Positions 1-11,183 of a stretch of 64,000 nucleotides of DNA are shown piece after piece. This stretch comes from Nematostella vectensis (lineage: Eukaryota > Cnidaria > Anthozoa > Actiniaria > Edwardsiidae). The position numbers were made by a program, and so were the translations under genes. The stretch is from NCBI RefSeq assembly GCF_932526225.1, contig NC_064036.1:4093501-4157500 (forward strand), in the 5' to 3' direction. The stretch's first letter is position 1, and each line of letters starts with the position of its first letter. Below the pieces are notes generated by a model. That model was not told where the DNA came from. It worked only from the letters and a program-made list of their open reading frames with translations, and searched no databases.

Positions 1-696
1 ATGGTAAGACTCAAATCGCTTTGGGAACGTGCACAGTACATTGGCCGATAATATTTTGTATATTACGAGACTCACATCGCATTTGTAGACATGCTTAGTA
101 CACTGGCCGATGATCTTCTTAAGATGGTGTGCGAGTTGTCCTGACTGAGTTTGGATCAGGTCCTGTGATCGTAAAGGGTTTATTGGGTATGATGTTATAT
201 GCGTAATAACAGATGTATAATTGTTTTTGGGGGGACATGTTTAAAATTGAAAACTCTCCCATTCGTTGCCAACACCTAAACCAGTTGGTTCCGTCAGTCA
301 CATTTCAGATTTTCAATAGATTTAAATCAATTTAAGTGTTGGTAAAAAAATAACAGTTTGGCAATTGAAATTCCTCAACGTTAGTTTCAGAGTTTCTACT
401 TAGTCCTAGAGTCTTAGTCGGCCAATCCTTTGTCAATGTTTTCAGTCATGCAGGAATACAAAATATGGAATGAAATCTAGAAATAAATATTTAAAAACAA
501 AGTCTTATGCTTCATAATTATGAACATTCGATAATCACGACAAAAATAGCTTCTCTTAATTAGGCGATGGAAAAAGATCCCTTTTCACACTTTGCTAGGC
601 TATCAAAATGGCGACAGACCGAACAACTCTTTAAAACATGTTCTGATAAAGTTAAGGTGTCACCCCAAAACCAGTGGAGAATTCAATGAAGCATAC
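1..696. other. No gene recognised (left edge)
   Basis: I see no exon with good splice sites and recognisable protein in this stretch. It should be an intron or downstream part of the PLEKHM1-like gene, whose last visible exon ends at 697 with a donor. The zinc-binding C-terminal end of that protein is not in the window. Confidence 0.4.
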
Positions 697-3600
697 CAGT
701 AATGAATATTGGTGGATGTCATCCCACAAATATTCACGTGGCCATATCCTCCGACGAATGTCGTCTGCTATTGGTTGTTTGCATGTTAACAGAAAGCCTT
801 TCAAGTGCTGTAGCTGCTGCCGCAAAACCTGGGAACATCGAATAAAAAAACATGAATCAGCCAAGACACTTACATTTTTATTATTATTTATAATCCAAGA
901 AAAGATCCAAGGATTCCCTTCTACGAAATTACACTCATTATAATAAACGCTTACCAAACGTCCAACGTGTATACTGGTTACAAAATCAATTTAAGGCTTA
1001 GCTATGCGCCTCGCCTTTTTTCTTCTGTATGGTGTTCTAATACCAACTCATCAAATAACGCCAGACAAACAGTCAAAAGACAAGGCTTCAGCTTCAAAAT
1101 CCTCGCCTGTGACTTTTCAGAAACCAAGAAAACATACATTGTTTTCGTTAACGTGCGCGCTGGATAAGGTAACTATTAAAAATATCTGGTGGCTCTGTCC
1201 TTACCTTAATCTATTCAAGTTCCTAGACCACGGAGAACACATGAGTACACAAGTTTTGTTGCATTTGTGAGTATGTATTATTGCTACAGCTTCTAGAATA
1301 TTGCTGAAGCTTCTAGAATCAGCATATCTACCGATCTGGGGATAAAGTGGATGGCTTGGTCCTTATACCTTAATCTCTTCCAGTTCCTCTACCACAGAGT
1401 AAAGTGTCGGGTTGGTCTCGTCGATGTTGAGTAGGGGTTCCTCCTCGATTTGTAGCAGAAAAAGCTTGGTGCATCTCGCCACGCGGTGCTTGCGCAGGTC
1501 CCAGTTATAGATGACACGTGCCGGGATCACGTGATCTTCGTCCATGTGACACTCGTAGCAATAGTAGCCGCCATCGTAACTGCACACCTTGGCCTCACCG
1601 TATATCATACCTTAAGAAAGGCAGTTAATACAAGCACCCATGTCTCCCCGTATATCATACCTTAAGAAAGGCAGTTAATACAAGCACCCATGTCTCCCCG
1701 TATATCATACCTTAAGAAAGGCAGTTAATACAAGCACCCATGTCTCCCCGTATATCATACCTTAAGAAAGGCAGTTAATACAAGCACCCATGTCTCCCCG
1801 TATATCATACCTTAAGAAAGGCAGTTAATACAAGCACCCATGTCTCCCCGTATATCATACCTTAAGAAAGGCAGTTAATACAAGCACCCATGTCTCCCCG
1901 TATATCATACCTTAAGAAAGGCAGTTAATACAAGCACCCATGTCTCCCCGTATATCATACCTTAAGGAAGGCAGTTGGTAAAAGAACCTATGCTTCCTCG
2001 TATATCATACCTTAAGAAAGGCAGTTATTAAAGGCACCTATGCCTCCGTATATCATATATCATGCCTTAGGAAAGGCAGTTATTAAAGGCACCTATGCCT
2101 CCGTATATCATATATCATGCCTTAGGAAAGGCAGTTATTAAAGGCACCTATGCCTCCGTATATCATATATCATACCTTAGGAAAGGCAGTTATTAAAGGC
2201 ACCTATGCCTCCGTATATCATATATCATGCCTTAGGAAAGGCAGTTATTAAAGGCACCTATGCCTCCGTATATCATATATCATGCCTTAGGAAAGGCAGT
2301 TATTAAAGGCACCTATGCCTCCGTATATCATATATCATGCCTTAGGAAAGGCAGTTATTAAATGCACCTATGCCTCCGTATATCATATATCATGCCTTAG
2401 GAAAGGCAGTTATTAAATGCACCTATGCCTCCGTATATCATATATCATGCCTTAGGAAAGGCAGTTATTAAAGGCACCTATGCCTCCGTATATCATATAT
2501 CATGCCTTAGGAAAGGCAGTTATTAAATGCACCTATGCCTCCGTATATCATATATCATGCCTTAGGAAAGGCAGTTGGTTAAAGCACCCATGCCTCCCCG
2601 TATATTAAAGCTTAAGATTGGCAGGTAGTAAAAGCTCCTATGCCTGAATGTACATAATACCCTTGCCAGAAGGATTTAAGTAAAAAGTACAATTGGGTTG
2701 GGTTTTTAAAAAAAGAGGCCAGTTGTGGGGTAAGAGAACCCCACGCTCGAGATCCCGGCTACCAGCCTGAGAAGTCATACTCTAGTACAGATTGACATTT
2801 ACGGATGTAAATAAGAGACATTACATAATTATGGTGCGTATAGATGTCGTAAGAAATTTCAGTCACATTAGAGTTCGTTTTTCCACCAGAGCACATTCAC
2901 TCGAACCCTTCGCGGAAATTTGAAGCTTGTAGAATAACCAGTCAAGTTTTGAAACAGAATTTATCGTTCATCTCATCGTGTAAGACTTTTTTCTGTTCAT
3001 TGCACGTGCTGCGAAGTCTATTACAAACAACAGCCCTATTTATACGTACCTATATTCCTGCCGCAGCCTTTGCACTGATAGTTCTGCGAGTCCAGTCCCT
3101 GTTCGTTGGCGATATGAGTGAGTATGGCCATCAGGTCCTGGGTGTGGTTGTCCGCGTGTTCAGAGTGAACGGAGCTACAGTGAGGAACCACCTCAAAGCC
3201 AGCCTTGTGCGAGAAGTCCGGAGATTCAGGCGAGGGAATCTAAGCGGCAAAAAATACAAAGCAATCAATATACAATGCTTGATTTGGGATTTTTGCACTA
3301 CTTTCTGCTTGCGCAAATTGGCGGGGTTGTTAAGCATTAACAAACGTGACATCAAAAACAAACCTTTCTGGTCTCCACTATAGGAGCGTCTTCTTCTTCT
3401 TCAAAGGAAGATGTCGGGAACGTGGCCGGCGCCTGAACTGTGTAGTCACTAAGTAAGGTATTGTAGCTGACTACTTTGGGGGGAGGGTTGGCAGGTTCAC
3501 TAGCTGTAACCGCAGTCGACTGTGTCGGTACTTCCTGACGTTTTGATGAACTGTCTTCGCGATCTTCTTGTTCGTTAAGCTTTTCTTGACCGCCACGCGC

Positions 3601-6600
3601 CTTCTGATCCCCTCCATTGTCTTGCTGGTTCTCTATCTCGGCGTCAGCGGCGGGCTGTGTTTCCTTATGTTCTACCTGGAATGCTGAGGACCACCCATTG
3701 TTTATACCCAGCTTGTTGCTTCCCATCATCAACACTGGACTTATTGCGGGCGGTGATTGGTTGTTGGCACTGATATGTTCTACTTCTAGGAAAGAAAAGA
3801 TTTGAGCTCTGGACACACCTCAAACAAATCTATCGTGCTAAGGAAGGTTTGTACCAACAACATCTATAAAACTATACAGGAACGTACCTAGGGTTTTTCT
3901 TGGGGGGTGGGGGGTGCGAAATCCGAAAAGGGGGGGGGGGGGAAGGGTGAGTTCTCTGATAAAAATCTGACCACCCCCAAAAGAACAAAGAGGGATTTTT
4001 TATGCCTTTGCAGTAACTCCACGGGACGTTTATTGTAACTTTATAGTTTTGTCTACAAATAGCACGTCTATTGAGAACCGAAAGTTTTTTTTTTTTGGGG
4101 GGGGGAGGGGGTGCGTTCGCACACCCTGCACCCACCCTGTGTACGGACCTGCTATAGTAAGCTTCTATTGTACTTATTGCACGACTTTCAATCAACTGAC
4201 CTGGCTCCGTCTTGGCTTGGTTATCTGTTGAATCATCGCCTTCTGCAACAGAGTCCAAACAGTTTTGGTGAATTTCATTCATCTTGAATACTTGGAGGTA
4301 CTTGGAGGTTCTTTTTTTTGTTTTTCTCGTAATCACAAAAGTATACACACAAAAAATGTAAAAGCTACACATCACCACATAAATAATTATCATAAAGGTG
4401 CGTATTCTTCTTTAGCAAGCCATGCAGCTTGCGTCACGTTGTGTGACCAACCTGTTGGGTCCCCTACCAGAGGGGCATCATCATTCACGGTATCTTGACA
4501 TGTCTCTTCACGAGTGATCTTTGGTTTTGGTTGGTCAATCTCCTTGCTAGTGTAAAGCTTGGGTGAACCGCTCTTCTTCCTGGGTGGGGCATCATTGTAG
4601 GTATGAGTGACGGTCTTTGTGGCAATGGGCCTGAATGCGGACTGGCTGCTAGGAAGTGAAGTACCGCCTACAAACACAAAGAATTATCCCAACGTTGTTC
4701 GCATTCTGCTAGTTCAGCAAAATTTACCCTTCCGATTGAGATTTTAATGCCGCAAAAAATCAAGGCAAATAAAACTAGAATTCTAGATAAATTCACTTCA
4801 ATCACCATAAAATTGTAAATGGGTTGATGATCTTAAATATTCAAATTAAACAGTAAAACAGGTAAGACCAGTCGTCTAATTTGGGTAAAGAGAGGGTTTA
4901 GGGGGTTAGACATCCCCTTTGGGCTGCCAGAAAGCCAGGTGTTACAAAAAGAAAATCAGCCTCTCTTTCCTTTGTCACTTAGCCAAACCCCCCTTTAGAG
5001 AAAAGCTAGATCCGCCCCTGGGTCTGTTCCCTTACTCTCTCAATATATATATTTTTTATGATAGTGTGTCAATAAGCAAAGGAACAGCTTCAAAATCCAG
5101 ACTTTTCCGCTCTCTTTGAATAAGAGCATCTTGTTACTGTGCAAGTTTTCTGCAGGTCTACCTTTTGGGATAGAATAATCATACCGAGCTAGGTCCTCTC
5201 CTAAACCTTCACCCAATCATTAGCTCTTTGTCATTCTTACGTGGGGTGGCTGCAGGTCTGTTTGAGGGCACAGGACTCGCTATCTTGGCTAGCTGCCACA
5301 CCCCGGCATATGCTAGAGTATCCCCAGTCCAAGTGTTCAGGCTGGGCGTATTGTAATTCAGGTGGAACTTGAACTCAGCAATGCCTAAAAAGTTGATAAC
5401 ATCAACAATAGCAAAAATTTCTAAAAAAAACTGCTTAACATATAAGAAATATATTCCGTGCCATATAGAGGATGTGTTTATCTTGTTTTTGTGCTCATGG
5501 CCACATGCTATTCAAGAGGTCTACGATGACACACAATATTGTTTGGAACATTTATTTTCTTTTTTTTTTCTTTAGACCATCTTCCCTCCCTCTCCCTTGA
5601 CTAATGTAAAAGACTTCAGGGTTTCACCAGAACAGAACAATAGGCACACCCAAGTAACTCAAAAGGTCTTTCACCAGAACAGAACAATAAGGCACACCCA
5701 AGTAACTCAAAAGGTCTTTCACCAGAACAGAACAATAGGCACACCCAAGTAACTCAAGAGGTCTTTCACCAGAACAGAACAACAGGCACACCCAAGTAAC
5801 TCAAAATGTCTTTCACCAGAACAGAACAATAAGGCACACCCAAGTAACTCAAAAGGTCTTTCACCAGAACAGAACAATGGGCACACCCAATTAACTCAAG
5901 AGGTCTTTCACCAGAACAGAACAACAGGCACACCCAAGTAACTCAAAAGGTCTTTCACCAGAACAGAACAATAGGCACACCCAAGTAACTCAAGAGGTCT
6001 TTCACCAGAACAGAACAACAGGCACACCCAAGTAACTCAAAAGGTCTTTCACCAGAACAGAACAATAAGGCACACCCAAGTAACTCAAAAGGTCTTTCAC
6101 CAGAACAGAACAATGGGCACACCCAATTAACTCAAGAGGTCTTTCACCAGAACAGAACAACAGGCACACCCAAGTAACTCAAAATGTCTTTCACCAGAAC
6201 AGAACAATAGGCACACCCAAGTAACTCAAAATGTCTATGTTAGCCACATTTTTGTCATACTAAAATGCAAAAAAAAGGTTTAAGTGTGATAAAGCATTCC
6301 CACCGGCTTACTTGAGAACCTTATTGAGATTTTTCAATTGAAATTGGTAAACAAGGAATATAAAACTTTGCTTTCAGATGGTTATTTCAAATTTTCTTCA
6401 AATACAAAATTTGTTATGGACAAAAACAATAATGGTGTGGCTGACTAGGACTCTTTTACTACTTCCTAGAAAATGATGACTATGGTTCAGTTAAGACCTT
6501 GTAGAAAGGAAACCATGATGTAAGGTAGCTCCCCGTCCCTCAGGAAAGCACTGGGCTTATAATAGGTCCTGCAATTACAAAATAGCACTGTTATAGGCTA

Positions 6601-9600
6601 GCGAACAAACAGGACAGCAAAAATTATTAGAATAATGAAATGGGCATTGTAAACCAAACCATAGAAAATGAAAGATGCTTATTGTGATGGCTAATTTAAA
6701 AATAAATACACATTTGTCCTACTTAAAGTGTAAAGCATTACATTGTTGAGATGTAAACCTTATACAACTAAACCATATGAAAAGCAAGAGATAAAAATTG
6801 TTGATTTAAAGAATAAAAAATAGATGGGTGCCAAGGTCAGAGAAGACAACTTGCAAAAGGAGCAGCTTACTGTATCTTCTTTATATCTGACAGAAGCGAG
6901 TTGATATAGCTCTCCATTAAACCCTCATTAAGCGCCAGACGAATCCATGCCTGTAAAACACGACAATCACATTTTGCAAAGAGCTTAATAAATGCCTTAA
7001 AATACTACATTAAAACGGTAAATTCCAAGATGAGCTCATACAGTAGAAAGCCTGTTTTCTTTAAATTTGCAGCTCACTCTAGTGTAATGACATCCTCAGT
7101 CACCAAGGATTCACTGCCCCCCCACCCCCCGACCATGACATTAATTATGCATGCATTGTCTTCCTCTGACACTAAAGCAGTAGAAATTGTTCTTTGAGAA
7201 CTATAACTAAAGGGGCATATTTTAAGGTAATAACAGATTTAGGCATTGCCTAAAAGCGAAGCCCCAAATGACCAAATCTTTGCTTATTTTCGCTTAATAA
7301 TTAAATATTGTATTTCCATTATTTTATGATGTCAGTATATATTTGCTTCTATTGACGTCATTGATGACGTCACAATCATGTGACTATATTTGGTTGTCAT
7401 ATGATGTTTTGTTCAGGAGATACGAATATAGATATGAAATTTAAGTCTGCCCTGAAGAAGTCTTATTTAAGATTAAAATTTGGCAGAGTTGAATACCACT
7501 TTTTAGTGTATTGTATTTATTCTTCTGGTTCATGAACATGACTATTTAAGCTTTTTGTATTTATAGATATGACATTGGGATAGTTTTGCTTAAAGTGACG
7601 TCATTGATGACGTCATGCATCATGTGAACATATCTTGGCACCGCCCTTGACACAAACATGATACCTACAAGTTTGGTTGTTATAAAATGTTTCCTTTACA
7701 AGATATATTTAATAAATGTTTTTTATTTCCATGACGTCCGCATATTTTGCTTCTAGTGACGTCATTGACGACGTCACAATCTGTTTAGCTTATTTCCTTA
7801 GGAATTGTCTGAGAATATAAGATATTATTTGATTACCCAGTTATTCCTATCACATTACTCAGGTGCAATTCTTCAAAACCATTTACATATCCTGCCTGAT
7901 TATCTCAAGAAGGTTTATTTTGTACTTTATGAAAGGTTATGGGTTTTTTTCTGAGGGGCCAGTTTTGGTCAGTATTTTTGTCTATGTAGTTTGAGACATA
8001 CCCTGCAGTGCCCGATAGGAGAGGAGATGTGTGACAGATTCTCTATCTCCTGGATGACATCTTGGTGGGTGACATCAACTAGGATTGCCCAGAATGACTA
8101 GAAATCGATTATGAATACTTCTATCAAGGCAATGAAATGTTAAGCAGAAAAGAAGAAAGGAAATTCTTGCTCTTACAAATTATTTTTATGGCTAACCTCT
8201 TTCATATTCATTGTAAGATTGGACTGAAGAATACAGTACAGTGCAGTCCAGTGCGAAGTGTGAAAATTCGATTACAAAGTGCACCAGGTATAACCAAGCG
8301 TGTCAATTTTATTACAGTGTGTGTCAGGTATTATGAAGGTATTATGGATTGGGTTTAAATTTTATTAAAAAGTGCATCAGGTATTGCAAAGTGTGTGATA
8401 TTTTTTGCAAAGTGGGTCATTACGAAGTGGGTATTACGGTGGGTATTACCCAAAGTGGGTATTACGAAGTGTGTCAATTTTATTACAAAGTGTGTAAGTT
8501 ATTGCAAAGTGTGTCCATTATTATAAAGTGTGTTAGTACACTCCCTCACCTAGACAAGAAAGAAGCCCTGGGTGCTATTAAGAGCTTTTTCAGAACTTAC
8601 ATGAGAAGGGGTGGCTTCTGATGAAATTCTTCCAAGAATGTTGTAGAAGTTTGACAGCTGAAAATAAAAAAGAAATGAGAGTCAACCATTATAATATGCC
8701 TCAGAACTCTCCTTTTAAAATCCTGAATTAGCCAAAATCACAAATAAATATGACAATAATTAAAGGAATATTTCAGCCTGTTGGCCAATAATATTACCCA
8801 CCTTAACTGAGTGTTCATGATATCCATGGAGAAAAACTGCCTCCAACAGTGTACACAGCATCAAGCCATACTCATCATTTCTGTGGATGAAATAAGTAAA
8901 ATACAATATAAACAAATAAATGGCCACACATTGTGGCTCTGCCCCGGTGCAAGAACCTGTGTATTGTGCATGGAGTCACAAAGCTTCTTTTGTTTGGTAG
9001 AACGAATATTAATAAAAACAGAGCTGAATACAATGGTTCTTACACTGGGATAAAGACCTGCTGGATACTATTTGATTATAAGGAGTTCTTACTACTAAGA
9101 AGTTAATAGCTCCCTGTATTTCATAAATAGTACAAGGTGTGAAAATGAAATCACAATACTCTGTACAAATATACTGTAAAGCATATTAACAGCTTACTTG
9201 TCTATCTCATAGTCAGACCCCAGGTGGACTCGCTGTAACTAGAGGATGAAGAGAACACACAGTACAACAATCATGTAGCTAGGCGATTTCTGTAAGAAAT
9301 TCAAGCTTTGGCCTTCATAACAAATGGATAGAATAGGCCATTCTAGCTATAAGAATGCAAATACTCTTGACATGGAAACCTCAACTACCATTATGCAGCG
9401 CGTGTTTGGTACAAGCTGCATTCTGGTACTTGAGGTAGATTTCTATGGTAATGTGCACGCAAGCTTATTGCTGGAATGGCCTATTCAAGGGGGCTAGACT
9501 TTTATAATTAGGCAATATCTCTCAAATATATCACCATTCAAGGAATTTCCCAAATTTGATGCAAAAAATATTCAGACTTTGATGTGTAAAAGTGAAACCA

Positions 9601-10932
9601 CTGAAGGACATTTGGATGTGTCTTTCATTGGAAGTTCCATTTCACAAGTTTATTACAGTCTCATACCTCTTTAACAGTGATCGAAAATTCATTGATAAGT
9701 CTTTTCCTTATCTCGGAGTTGCGAGAGATTTCCTCAGGGGTTTCTGGCAAGGCAAGTAAAATTAAGTTTACGTGGCTGTTAATTATTCTATGATGGGAGG
9801 ATGTTATTTTCTCATTTAGCTCATTCAAGGCCTTTTCTAAGGCTACTGATTATTTAGCCCATGGGCAAACCAGACAAAATTTGTGTGTACCGAAGATGAT
9901 TTGTGTACCGAATATATCTGTAATAAAGCCAATTTCTTGAAGTTGTAATCATTGATTGATCTGGTTCCATTTAAGCTGTGATTTATAACCTTTCAGGCGA
10001 TTTTCCTCCTTCATCTCGGTTCACCTCATCCTCACTCGTAATAAAATACAACAGGGCATGAAGGTCCACAAACACAACTTTGAATCTTCGAGGCAACTTT
10101 TTCGGCAGAAAACGGACAGCTTTTCCCTTCAAAATCCTGTACGCTATAGAATAATATTTTCTAAACACATCTTTTGAAGAAAATAATCCAAAAGGCCATA
10201 ATTAACCTGCAATTTTTCACTGCAAAGTCAAACTTTATCGTTCTCGCAGGGTGCTGACAAACGGTCAGTCCCCTGAGCATGGTCGGGGCCTGGACACAAT
10301 ACAGAATACAATAAAGGTCTCAGCGGTTGCCATTGCATTGCATTCTGTTGAAGACCGGCATATGAATCATGGTTAAATGGTCAATCAGCGGTTATGAATC
10401 ATGGCTAAAATGGAACCAGATCAATCTATGACAGAAATTTCAAGAAATTGGCTTTATACAGATATATTTGGTACACAAATAAAAGATAATATTCGATATA
10501 CAGACATTTTGTCTGGTTTGACCATGTTTAGCCACTGCAACCAAATTGCAAGGTAGGAGCATGAAGGGGAATTACTGCTCCTTTTTTGGTAACCAAGGCA
10601 GGAACGCACTTAGTAGCTAAAGGTGGAACAACCTAATAATACCATATAATACCATGCTTAACACCTTAATTTCTAAAGAATTAGTGCAATTAACTAGTAG
10701 CTAGAAAAAAATACAAATTTACCTGTAGCAAGAGTTCTTTTAATGCTTGGAAGCATGTCTCTTGTTTTGAGCCTTCATTTGACTAGAATAATAATCTTAC
10801 AAGACAGAAAAAGAACAATAATAACATAGATAAAGAAAACAACACTTCGTCCCCAAACCGAACATGCACCATTTTAGTTTGTCTTTATAATAAAGAGCAG
10901 CAACAACATCACAACAAATGGAATACCTTCAT
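697..10932 (-). CDS. PLEKHM1-like RUN and Rubicon-homology domain protein, C-terminus beyond window
   Basis: Vertebrate PLEKHM1 is a late endosome/lysosome and autophagy adaptor. Exons (minus, in transcript order): possible 10927-10932 and 10723-10782, then 9667-9743, 9198-9238, 8802-8880, 8601-8657, 8002-8097, 6871-6950, 6498-6568, 5241-5384, 4452-4667, 4201-4242, 3364-3785, 3050-3239, 1369-1610 and 697-828. From 9198 onward the reading phases join without a break. The RUN domain is clear: YGLMLCTLLEAVFLHG, then a junction giving GHCR-AWIRLALNEGLMESY, then YYKPSAFLRD and SFLQG, all as in PLEKHM1. A ~270-residue polar linker follows. The Rubicon-homology part begins NYQCKGCGRNIG and continues YYCYECH, VIPARVIYNWDLRKH and RRRIWPREYLWDDIHQYSL. 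I find no PH domain between them, unlike vertebrate PLEKHM1, so the layout resembles Rubicon while the sequence resembles PLEKHM1/PLEKHM3. The start is uncertain: the 10723 exon is open but does not join the 9667 exon in phase unless another acceptor is used. The C-terminal cysteine cluster lies off the window. Confidence 0.85.
1601..2590. repeat. Minisatellite seeded on a 3' splice site
   Basis: Two neighbouring subfamilies: about nine copies of a 50 bp unit (starting 1601, 1651 and so on) and about ten copies of a 55 bp unit (2041, 2096 and so on to ~2590). Read on the minus strand, each unit carries TTTCTTAAG followed by GTATGATATACGG. These are the acceptor and first bases of the 1369-1610 exon of the PLEKHM1-like gene, and the array abuts that exon. 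Each copy is therefore a potential decoy acceptor. Confidence 0.95.
3877..4151. mobile_element. MITE with CAGG termini and 5 bp duplication
   Basis: Imperfect inverted ends, CAGGAACGTACC on the left and the complement of CAGGTCCGTACAC on the right, enclose about 275 bp rich in G and C runs. CTATA flanks both sides as a likely target duplication. It lies in the intron between exons 4201-4242 and 3364-3785. The same terminal pattern occurs at 53157-53314. Confidence 0.65.
5610..6240. repeat. Tandem repeat, ~47-48 bp unit, about 13 copies
   Basis: Repeated units contain TTTCACCAGAACAGAACAA and CACACCCAAGTAACTCAA, with small variants (ATAAGG, ATAGG, ACAGG, ATGGG) that recur in order, suggesting a higher-order pattern. 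It lies in an intron of the PLEKHM1-like gene and touches no exon. Confidence 0.95.
7353..7776. repeat. Three dispersed CRE-like palindromes
   Basis: TGACGTCATTGATGACGTCA occurs exactly at 7353-7372 and 7596-7615, and with one change at 7757-7776. Each copy holds two CRE half-site pairs (TGACGTCA) four bases apart. Flanking text (TTGCTT before, CACAATC or TGCATCATGTGA after) is partly shared, so this may be a degraded repeat rather than an enhancer. It lies in an intron of the PLEKHM1-like gene. Confidence 0.6.
8260..8545. repeat. Degenerate AAAGTGTGT tandem repeat
   Basis: Many imperfect copies of a short unit around ATTACAAAGTGTGTCA. It lies in the intron between the 8601 and 8002 exons. 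The open frames here are an effect of the repeat. Confidence 0.7.
9860..10526. mobile_element. Foldback element with ~115 bp inverted ends
   Basis: The ends CATGGGCAAACCAGACAAAAT and the reverse complement of a near-identical copy extend inward about 115 bp each (to ~9975 and from ~10405), including AATTTCTTGA and GATCTGGTTCCATTT. TTTAGCC flanks both sides (9853-9859 and 10527-10533), a likely 7 bp target duplication. Inside, 9983-10168 (minus) is open with the text FRKYYSIAYRILKG and LPRRFKVVFVDLHALLYF; I do not recognise it. Because it is inside the element and its phase does not fit the neighbouring exons, I leave it out of the PLEKHM1-like gene. Confidence 0.75.
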
Positions 10933-11183
10933 AGTTCCTCTACTTTAAAGAACACTAATTCTTATCATTTAGTTTTCTGTTTCTCTTTCGCTCTGTCCGC
11001 CATTTTTTGTTTTGTAGGCTTGTTACCGCTGTACAGTGTGCACGGATTGTGGTACCGCTGACCTGAATGAGCCGCCTGTACACCGTGTGATGAGTATAAC
11101 ATGTTTTGGCTAGGATTAGCGCTAAGACTGCGCTCAAACACTGTTACTCTTCGCTCATTTCACTAAATGCTCTTGTTGTTAAT
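10933..11183. promoter_or_regulatory. Shared head-to-head promoter region
   Basis: About 250 bp separate the possible first codon of the minus-strand PLEKHM1-like gene from the PDE9-like start codon at 11184. The stretch contains CCGCCATTTTTT at 10997-11008, matching the YY1 core (CCGCCAT) often found near divergent animal promoters. I see no convincing TATA box. That it works in both directions is inferred from spacing. Confidence 0.5.

Noticed and set aside
1601-2590. CRISPR-like array
   Set aside because: There are no spacers; whole units repeat in tandem, and the context is an animal gene.
9983-10168. 5' exon of the PLEKHM1-like gene
   Set aside because: It is inside a foldback element with a target duplication, and its end phase does not fit the next exon.
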